Assembly: GCA_019241495.1 (NCBI GenBank)
Contig: JAFAWZ010000271.1
Location: forward strand, 1 to 15,956
Source: Acidimicrobiales bacterium
GTDB taxonomy: Bacteria; Actinomycetota; Acidimicrobiia; Acidimicrobiales; Palsa-688
DNA length: 15,956 nucleotides
Direction: 5' to 3'
The first letter of the stretch is position 1. Every line of letters starts with the position of its first letter. The notes beneath the pieces were generated by a model, which searched no databases, had not been told where the DNA came from, and worked only from the letters and a program-made list of their open reading frames with translations. This document shows positions 1 through 4,872 of this stretch, piece after piece. A program made the translations under genes and the position numbers.

Positions 1-75
1 AGGTTCGTTGAGCTCCAACAGCGCGACGTTGCCGTCCACGGTGACGACGGTCAACCCGTACTCGCGACTCTCCAT
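1..75 (-). CDS. Crotonase (enoyl-CoA hydratase/isomerase family), N-terminal 25 residues, runs off the left edge
   Basis: Read on the minus strand from an ATG at 75-73, this gives 25 codons with no stop, beginning MESREYGLTVV and ending VALLELNEP. That is the usual first beta-hairpin of crotonases, where a D-G-x-V-A-x-x-x-L-N-x-P pattern opens the fold. An AGGAAGG ribosome binding site lies just upstream on the minus strand (about 81-89), so the start is well supported. Family members hydrate enoyl-CoA or isomerise related acyl-CoA thioesters in beta-oxidation-like pathways; the exact substrate cannot be told from this fragment. The rest of the gene is outside the window. A plus-strand fragment encoding the opposite end of a crotonase begins within 20 bases of this start, an arrangement discussed in the findings. 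Confidence 0.72.
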   Translation of the reverse strand, partial: MESREYGLTVVTVDGNVALLELNEP

Positions 76-91
76 CTGTGTTCCTTCCTGT

Positions 92-349
92 GTGTTCACT
101 GCCGCCGAGGCCTTCGAGCTGGGCCTGGTCAACCGGGTGGTCCCCGACGACGAGACGGTCAAGACGGCGCTCGACATCGCCCATCAGATCGCCGAGCTGC
201 CGGCCGTGGCCGTGGCCTTCACCAAGCAGGCCATGAACCGGGCGTTCGGACTGACCGACACCTACGACTTCGAGCGTCTCGAAGCCACCTACCTGCAGCA
301 GGAACCCGAGAGCATGGCGGCCATGGCTCGCAAGCGCTCGGAGTACTGA
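92..349 (+). pseudogene. Crotonase (enoyl-CoA hydratase family), C-terminal fragment without N-terminus
   Basis: The frame ending at the TGA at 347-349 encodes about 85 residues typical of the C-terminal third of enoyl-CoA hydratases. It starts at FTAAEAFELGLVNRVVP, the conserved 'A-x-x-x-G-L-V-x-x-V' segment after the active site, followed by the C-terminal helices and ending ARKRSEY. The oxyanion-hole loop and catalytic Glu region are absent. The same frame stays open to the left edge, but those bases are better explained as the antisense of the minus-strand crotonase start, so homology begins at about 92-95. No real start codon with a ribosome binding site precedes it (only an in-frame GTG at 92). 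As it stands it cannot encode an active enzyme. It may be a decayed gene, an inversion remnant, or one side of a chimeric join at a contig end. The cupin gene follows 64 bases downstream. Confidence 0.7.
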
Positions 350-352
350 AGG

Positions 353-381
353 TTCATTACCGACCGGGTCGCGCCTAGCAT
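353..381 (+). promoter_or_regulatory. Candidate promoter for the cupin/CMD gene pair
   Basis: A TTCATT box (353-358) and a TAGCAT box (376-381) are separated by 17 bases and lie 32 bases before the cupin start, in the only gap between the crotonase fragment and the cupin. The -10 match is fair (4 of 6 to TATAAT) and the -35 match weak (3 of 6). This is positional inference only. Confidence 0.3.
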
Positions 382-413
382 GCCGAAGAGAGGGTGAGAG
401 TAGGGAGGACGAC

Positions 414-881
414 ATGAGCACCACTACGGAACTTCCCAGGATCGTCAACTTCAACCTCGATCAGGTCGAGTGGACACAGGTCGCGGCGCCGCGCGCCGAC
501 GACCCCAGGATCCCCGAAGCGGTCCGCGCCGACGTGGACCTCGAAGAGTTCTGGCGGAAGGGGATGTGGACTTCCTACATCGACGCCGGCGCCTTCAACC
601 TGCTGGGTGTGAAGCTGGCACCGGACTTCACCATCCCCCGGCACCACCACAACCTCCATCAGCTCGTCCTGGTACACGAAGGGGAGATCTGGCAGGGGGC
701 GCTGCGGTTCGGGCCCGGCGACGCCTACTTCACCCGGGCCGGCCATCCCTACAGCGTGACCGCTGGTCCCGAGGGCTCGGTCGCCTTCGAGATCCGCTAC
801 GAGCCCATCTCCGAGCTCACTATCGTCTGGGACGAAGCCGACCCGGCCAAATGGGTGCACGGCCGGCGACCACACAACTAA
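414..881 (+). CDS. Cupin-domain protein (155 aa)
   Basis: A single-domain cupin, soluble and without a signal peptide. The start ATG at 414 is preceded by GGGAGGA (about 401-407), a strong ribosome binding site. Cupin motif 1 is visible as PRHHHNLHQLVLVHEGEIW (residues 75-93), giving H77-x-H79-x3-Q83-x6-G90. The position normally held by Glu is Gln83. Motif 2 is GPGDAYFTRAGHPYSV (100-115). Here the usual P-x-G-x-P-H ends in G-H-P-Y, so the last metal-binding His is either displaced to H111 or lost. Cupins with this fold include ring-cleavage and other small-acid dioxygenases, isomerases and non-catalytic sensors, so a precise reaction cannot be assigned. The gene lies 21 bases upstream of a carboxymuconolactone decarboxylase-like gene on the same strand, which suggests co-transcription and a catabolic role. 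Confidence 0.85.
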   Translation: MSTTTELPRIVNFNLDQVEWTQVAAPRADDPRIPEAVRADVDLEEFWRKGMWTSYIDAGAFNLLGVKLAPDFTIPRHHHNLHQLVLVHEGEIWQGALRFGPGDAYFTRAGHPYSVTAGPEGSVAFEIRYEPISELTIVWDEADPAKWVHGRRPHN

Positions 882-902
882 TAATTCTCGAGACAGGTTC
901 GA

Positions 903-1346
903 ATGGATAAAAAGGAAATCTCTCCCGCCGACGCCCGCCTGCTCGAACTGGCCATGGGCGACAAGAAAGCCCAAGAGCCCATGGCGGTCCTGCGGAGGGT
1001 GCCGGAGGCGACCAAGGCAGTGCTCGGAGTAATTGGCGCGGCCAATGCCGAGGTGTGGAGCGGGCCCCACCTGTCGTCCCGCACCCACTGCCTGGTCAAC
1101 CTGGCCACCCTTGCTTCGGTCAACCGCCCGGTCGAGCTGCGCATCAGGGTGCGAGGACTGCTGGTTGGCGGGATCGAGGTCGGCGAGATCGCCGACGTGT
1201 TCATGCACACGGCCGCCTACTGCGGTTTCCCGGCCGGGGTCGAGGCCATCCGCACCCTCGCTGAGGTGGTGGAGGAACTCCAGGCCGAGGGTCTGCTCCC
1301 GGTCGCTGACGGCAAGGCCGTGCCCTCGACCTCAGACAGTCGCTAG
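903..1346 (+). CDS. Carboxymuconolactone decarboxylase (CMD/AhpD-like) family protein (147 aa)
   Basis: The length and pattern fit the CMD family of small all-alpha oligomeric proteins, which includes PcaC (4-carboxymuconolactone decarboxylase of the protocatechuate pathway) and the thiol peroxidase partner AhpD. Recognisable parts are VWSGPHLSSRTHCLVNLATL (residues 51-70), the ELRIRVRGLLVGGIEVGEIADVF helix pair (78-100) and AAYCGFPAGVEAI (104-116). The AhpD CxxC redox motif is absent; the only cysteines are C63 and C107, far apart. That favours a PcaC-like or non-redox role. The His usually seen in the E-L-x-x-H segment appears to be Arg82, so classic PcaC activity is not certain. The start codon is an ATG with only a weak upstream AGG. 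The stop overlaps the end of the converging SMP-30-like gene by 15 bases. Confidence 0.82.
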   Translation: MDKKEISPADARLLELAMGDKKAQEPMAVLRRVPEATKAVLGVIGAANAEVWSGPHLSSRTHCLVNLATLASVNRPVELRIRVRGLLVGGIEVGEIADVFMHTAAYCGFPAGVEAIRTLAEVVEELQAEGLLPVADGKAVPSTSDSR

Positions 1347-2207
1347 AGCGACCGCCATACCGGTCACCGGCGCGCCAGCGCGGAATATGGCAGCCCCTCT
1401 ATCGCCTTCGCTGTTGGCGGTAGTCACGTAGAGGTTTCTCGGGTCGGCCTGGCCGAAGCAGACGCTGATGGCGCGGGTGGTGGGAACCTCTATCCGGTCG
1501 ATCACCTGGCCCCCCGGGTCGATGCGACGCACGCCTCTGCCCCCGGCTACCCACAGGCAACCCTCTTCGTCCATAGCCACTCCGTCCGCTGACTCCTCCG
1601 GTGCCACCAGGGCCCGCCGCCCACTCAGCCGCTCGCCGTCGGACACGTCGTGAACGATGATCCCCTCGACTGAGGTGACGTGGTACAGCCGGGCGCCGTC
1701 CGGGGACACCGCGATCCCGTTGGAGAGTCCGTCGAACTCGTAGAGGACCTCGTATCCGTCGGGTCCGATGCGGTAGAGCTCGCCATAGGGCCGGCGGCGA
1801 TGCTCCGGCACCATTCCAGGTCCCCCGACCGGTGATCCGTCAGGGTAGCGATCGCGTACCGAGCCGACCAGGACGCGGCCCAGGTGGTCCACGCCGAGAT
1901 CGTTGAACGTGCGCACCGTGGGATCTTGGAGGACGGTCCGGGGCTCGGCCGATCCGGTGGTCGCGACGTGCTGGACCGTCCGGCCGCTGATGACCAGCCC
2001 ACCGTCGGCGTGGAGAGCGATGCCCCCCACGGCGCGCCGCTTCGGGACGACCTGGTCGACCCGACCGTCAGGCCACCAGCGGTAGACCCCGCCGTCGTAG
2101 ATGTCAGAGAAGTACAGCTCGCCCCCCGGACCCGCGCAAGGCCCTTCGACTATCGAATATCCGGTGAGGAGCGTCTCGACGTCAGCCGGCGCGGGCCGTG
2201 AGCTCAT
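1332..2207 (-). CDS. SMP-30/gluconolactonase-like (LRE) family protein, probable lactone hydrolase (291 aa)
   Basis: A six-bladed beta-propeller protein of the SMP-30/gluconolactonase/luciferin-regenerating enzyme family. Members bind one divalent metal and hydrolyse lactones and related esters. The three metal ligands can be picked out at the expected spacing: Glu21 in VEGP, Asn163 in SNGIAVSPDG and Asp208 in ADGVAMDEEG. N102-D103 in FNDLGVD forms the usual substrate-side pair. Blade repeats of the type 'G-x-L-Y-x-I-x-P-D-G' recur through the protein. No signal peptide is seen, so it is cytoplasmic. Its ATG overlaps the TGA of the upstream SnoaL-like gene (ATGA, 2204-2207), showing translational coupling. 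It is the last gene of the minus-strand catabolic block and converges on the CMD-like gene. The lactone it acts on is unknown. Confidence 0.88.
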   Translation of the reverse strand: MSSRPAPADVETLLTGYSIVEGPCAGPGGELYFSDIYDGGVYRWWPDGRVDQVVPKRRAVGGIALHADGGLVISGRTVQHVATTGSAEPRTVLQDPTVRTFNDLGVDHLGRVLVGSVRDRYPDGSPVGGPGMVPEHRRRPYGELYRIGPDGYEVLYEFDGLSNGIAVSPDGARLYHVTSVEGIIVHDVSDGERLSGRRALVAPEESADGVAMDEEGCLWVAGGRGVRRIDPGGQVIDRIEVPTTRAISVCFGQADPRNLYVTTANSEGDRGAAIFRAGAPVTGMAVALATV

Positions 2208-2614
2208 GCCCCGGCTTCGGCGAGGAGCTGCCGGTTGGCCAGCCGCCAGCGCCCATCGCCGTCGCGCCGGAGCCGGTCGCGGTACTCGCCGATGCGCATC
2301 AGCTCAGGTCCGCTGCCAGTCACCTTGATGAGCTGCCACACCGAGCGGCTGGTCGCCTCGTCGCCGTCTACGGTCACCACGATGGTCGTCAGCGCGTGGC
2401 GGACATGTGATCCTGGGCCCAACCGGCCCTCCTCGCGTGTGGACCTGGCCCGTTGTTCGAGCGCGGCCCGCCCTTCGAAGGGCGGGCCCGGCGGCACCTC
2501 GAGCACGGCGTCGGCCGTGAAGCAATCGAGGTACTCGTCGATCTCCCCCGTGTCGGTCACCTGGGCCAGGCGGGCGAGCAGGTTGCGAATCTCGTCATGG
2601 TCCGATTCGTGCAT
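2204..2614 (-). CDS. SnoaL-like / NTF2-fold protein (136 aa)
   Basis: A small alpha+beta-barrel protein of the SnoaL-like/NTF2 superfamily. The opening helix (HDEIRNLLARLAQVTDTGEIDEYLDCF) followed by a T-A-D-A-V-L-E strand, the central H-V-R-H-A-L-T-T segment and the final strand R-W-R-L-A-N-R are typical. Such proteins are cyclases, isomerases, ring-hydroxylating dioxygenase small subunits or ligand-binding accessory proteins, so the reaction cannot be named. No Shine-Dalgarno sequence precedes the ATG. A TAGTCT box lies 8 bases upstream of the start on this strand, which would suit a leaderless transcript, but this is speculative. The gene is 30 bases downstream of the maleylpyruvate isomerase-like gene and coupled by ATGA overlap to the SMP-30-like gene. 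Confidence 0.83.
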   Translation of the reverse strand: MHESDHDEIRNLLARLAQVTDTGEIDEYLDCFTADAVLEVPPGPPFEGRAALEQRARSTREEGRLGPGSHVRHALTTIVVTVDGDEATSRSVWQLIKVTGSGPELMRIGEYRDRLRRDGDGRWRLANRQLLAEAGA

Positions 2615-2644
2615 ATCGCAGGAGACTATCGCGCCACATCGCCG

Positions 2645-3271
2645 TCACAGCAGGGGGAAAGGGTCGGTCTCGACCCGCTCTTTTCGAGTCAGGGCTCTAA
2701 TGATGGCCACTTCGCCGTGGCGGTGCCGGGCCGCATCGACCAGGTGCCGGATGGTGAGCGCGGCGGCCTCGGCTGGAAGCTCGGTCGCCGATCCCACGCT
2801 GGCGGCCAGGTCGTCGAGGTGGACGACCAGCTCGACCACCCGGGTCTCCAAATAGTCGTCGAGGCGCATGGCCCGTCGGCCGGTGACCTCGACCAACCGA
2901 TCGGCCGGCTCGCTACCGAGCCGCTCGGTCAATCGTCGGTGGAGGGCGAGTAGTTCCTCTACGATCACCGCCTGCCCTCGTGCCGCCAGCGCCGTCGCAC
3001 GGTCCCGGATGGCGGCGTGGGCGTCAGGAGCTTCCCGGGCAGAAGGCATGTACGAGTAGTAGGTGGCCGGGGGTAAGGGCGCCACGGTTGGCGGTTCACG
3101 GTCGAGGAAACGCTCGATCGCCAAGGTCGAGCTGAGAACGTGGCCGGCGACGTCTCCGACCTCGTAGGTATCCAGCGCGCTGGGATGGGACCAGGCCGCG
3201 CCGACCTCCGGGGTCGCAGCCAGCGTGGCGAACGCGCCAACTGAGTCGAGAAGAGCGGAACGGGTGCCCAT
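2645..3271 (-). CDS. Mycothiol-dependent maleylpyruvate isomerase-type (MDMPI/DinB-fold) protein (208 aa)
   Basis: The sequence matches the metal-binding MDMPI N-terminal domain of the DinB-like four-helix family. W27-x-x-P-S-x-L-x-x-Y-x-V-G-D-V-A-G-H44 provides the first metal His, and R-V-V-E147-L-V-V-H151-L-D-D-L-A gives the Glu/His pair on a later helix. This H/E/H triad is the zinc site of Corynebacterium maleylpyruvate isomerase, which uses mycothiol in gentisate breakdown; many actinobacterial paralogues have unknown thiol-transfer roles. The protein is soluble and the length is compatible with this domain plus a short tail. It sits between the transport binding-protein gene (109 bases upstream) and the SnoaL-like gene (30 bases downstream) on the same strand, which suggests a shared catabolic function. 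The family assignment is firm; the actual substrate is inferred only. Confidence 0.85.
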   Translation of the reverse strand: MGTRSALLDSVGAFATLAATPEVGAAWSHPSALDTYEVGDVAGHVLSSTLAIERFLDREPPTVAPLPPATYYSYMPSAREAPDAHAAIRDRATALAARGQAVIVEELLALHRRLTERLGSEPADRLVEVTGRRAMRLDDYLETRVVELVVHLDDLAASVGSATELPAEAAALTIRHLVDAARHRHGEVAIIRALTRKERVETDPFPLL

Positions 3272-3330
3272 GTCAGCTTCTCAGCCTACGAGGCCGAAGG
3301 CCCCGGCCCGACCGGCCAAGAGCTCGAATC

Positions 3331-3348
3331 GGCTTCCTCGTCGAAGCC
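3331..3348. terminator. Hairpin between binding-protein gene and MDMPI-like gene
   Basis: GGCTTC and GAAGCC (6-bp perfect arms) flank a 6-base loop in the 109-base gap downstream of the substrate-binding protein gene. There is no U-tract. It could attenuate readthrough from the abundant binding-protein mRNA or stabilise its 3' end. Low confidence. Confidence 0.25.
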
Positions 3349-3380
3349 TTCGTGCTCTCGACCGGTCACTTGGCCGTTTC

Positions 3381-4637
3381 TCAGCTGCCGCCTTGGGCCT
3401 TCTGGATGGCAGGGAGGTCGTTGATGGTCCCCGGGAGGGTTTGGAAATGCCCGTCCTTGGCGATCGACGCCACGCTGGTGGCGTTGAACAGGCGCGTCCA
3501 ACCTTTCACCGGAAGCGGCGACGAGAACTTGATCGACACCGGGTAGGTCGACAACGAGGCCGTGACCTTGTCGAGGGCGGCGAGGATGGTCAGGTTGTTG
3601 ACGTTCTTGAGACCCTTGGCCGCTTCGCCGAAGAGAGTGACCCCGGACCAGGCCTGGGCCGCGAAGGTGCTCGGCTGGGCGCTGCCTTCAGCCTGCATGT
3701 CACTGACGAATTGCTGGACGTGAGGGTCATCCGGCACGGGATAGGTATTGGTCGCGTTGACGAGCCCGTTGGTAATGGATCCGAGCTTGACCAAGAGGGC
3801 GTCGTTGAGCCCGACGCTGCCGATCATGATGTTCGGGTTGGAGCTCTGGCGGGCGGCGGTCAGGAACTTGATGTAGTTGGCCGTCGGGATGATGGGCAGC
3901 AGGCACCCGGCGCCGGAGTTGATGGACGCGGTGACATATGGGGTCACGTCGGCCACTGTGTTGGGAACGGTGGTCTCATAGACGACCTTTCCTCCCGCGA
4001 CCTCGAAGCCGGCCTTGGCCACCGCGGTGGAGAACGCCGATGCCGCTGAGCTGCCCTGCATCAGGGCGAGCTTGGTGCACCCCATCTTGTACATCTCGAT
4101 GGCCTCGGCGGAAAACGTACCGGGAGGACCGGCATCTGCAGGGAAGGACACCTTGCTGTTCAGCTCTTGGCTGGAGGCCGGGGACGAGCCGATCCACGGG
4201 ATGTTGGCGGCTTCGAGGATCGGGATGATGTTTTGCCCGTAGGACGTGTAGCCGGTCACCGCGGCGGCCACCTTGTCGCTGACCGCTTGCTGGGCGCAGG
4301 CGGCGGCCACGTTCGGGTCGTACTGGTCATTGCAGGACAGGATCTGGATCTGCTGGCCGTTGAGGCCGCCGGCCTTGTTGATCCGTTCGGCCGCGGCCTT
4401 GGCGCCGTCTACCGCCTCGGGAAAGCCGAACTGAGACGACTGTATCGTGGCTATGACCATTACCTTGATCGGCCCTTGAGACCCGCTCGCCGAGCCGCCG
4501 GTCTTGGTACTGGAACTACAGGCAGTGGCAGTGACGACCAAGCCGGCCGCGGCAAGTGCTGTTAGTCGGTACCTCGTGCTCACCCGCCTGTGCTTTCGGC
4601 TTCGAGCAGCACAAGGCGACTGGTGTCCTCGGTCCAT
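3381..4637 (-). CDS. Liv-type ABC transporter substrate-binding lipoprotein (418 aa)
   Basis: A type-1 periplasmic binding protein of the branched-chain amino acid family (LivJ/LivK-like), the extracytoplasmic receptor of the adjacent importer. The ATG at 4637 is chosen because AAGGAGG (4645-4651 on the minus strand) sits 7 bases upstream. The frame is open further but without a ribosome site, and a GTG at 4583 is a weaker alternative. A basic N-region is followed by LTALAAAGLVVTATAC with a lipobox ending at Cys40 and then a Ser/Thr/Gly-rich linker, so it is a membrane-anchored lipoprotein. The binding domain begins at IKVMVIATIQSSQFGFPEAV and includes the family pattern 'A-A-E-R-I-N-K-A-G-G-L-N-G'. 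Family ligands range from amino acids to aromatic acids, amides and urea, and the ligand here cannot be read. It is transcribed away from the permease genes and towards three catabolic-type genes. Confidence 0.92.
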   Translation of the reverse strand: MDRGHQSPCAARSRKHRRVSTRYRLTALAAAGLVVTATACSSSTKTGGSASGSQGPIKVMVIATIQSSQFGFPEAVDGAKAAAERINKAGGLNGQQIQILSCNDQYDPNVAAACAQQAVSDKVAAAVTGYTSYGQNIIPILEAANIPWIGSSPASSQELNSKVSFPADAGPPGTFSAEAIEMYKMGCTKLALMQGSSAASAFSTAVAKAGFEVAGGKVVYETTVPNTVADVTPYVTASINSGAGCLLPIIPTANYIKFLTAARQSSNPNIMIGSVGLNDALLVKLGSITNGLVNATNTYPVPDDPHVQQFVSDMQAEGSAQPSTFAAQAWSGVTLFGEAAKGLKNVNNLTILAALDKVTASLSTYPVSIKFSSPLPVKGWTRLFNATSVASIAKDGHFQTLPGTINDLPAIQKAQGGS

Positions 4638-4644
4638 CCTTATT

Positions 4645-4651
4645 CCTCCTT
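4645..4651 (-). promoter_or_regulatory. Strong ribosome binding site fixing the binding-protein start
   Basis: AAGGAGG on the minus strand, 7 bases before the ATG at 4637. It is the best Shine-Dalgarno match noted in the window and excludes the longer reading that would start at 4730. Confidence 0.8.
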
Positions 4652-4718
4652 GTCGGTTCACCGCGACCCCCTCGCGGCAGGCGTCGGGCGCGACCGCACC
4701 CCCCAGGCGCATGCTACT

Positions 4719-4730
4719 ATGCCGCGGCAT
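4719..4730. promoter_or_regulatory. 12-bp perfect palindrome, candidate operator
   Basis: ATGCCGCGGCAT is its own reverse complement and lies in the 235-base divergent region between the binding-protein gene and the permease fusion. A further GCATGC palindrome lies at 4709-4714. Its location suits a regulator controlling both transcripts. No regulator gene is present in the window. Confidence 0.4.
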
Positions 4731-4737
4731 CGAAGCC

Positions 4738-4754
4738 CAGCATCCAGGATGCTG
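4738..4754. promoter_or_regulatory. 17-bp perfect inverted repeat, candidate operator
   Basis: CAGCATCC-A-GGATGCTG has perfect 8-bp arms around one central base, placed 8 bases from the 12-bp palindrome. Such symmetry is typical of dimeric transcription factor sites. It is 119 bases upstream of the permease start and about 100 bases upstream of the binding-protein start, so it could act on both directions. Confidence 0.5.
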
Positions 4755-4872
4755 AGGCCAGCGTTTCGAAGCAGGAGAGTGAGAACCGAGGAGGGGGAAC
4801 CAGGCTCATGGTGCGTTCGATCGGCTATGGCCGAGCTAGGGCCTCCTGCTCGGTAGAGGAGCAGACAGCAGC

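Noticed and set aside
375..1208. A 277-codon open frame on the minus strand over the cupin and CMD-like genes
   Set aside because: Shadow frame; both plus-strand genes have family motifs, and the cupin also has a strong ribosome site.
4638..4730. Earlier start for the binding protein at 4730
   Set aside because: No ribosome site there, and AAGGAGG fixes the start at 4637; the region also contains the operator-like palindromes.
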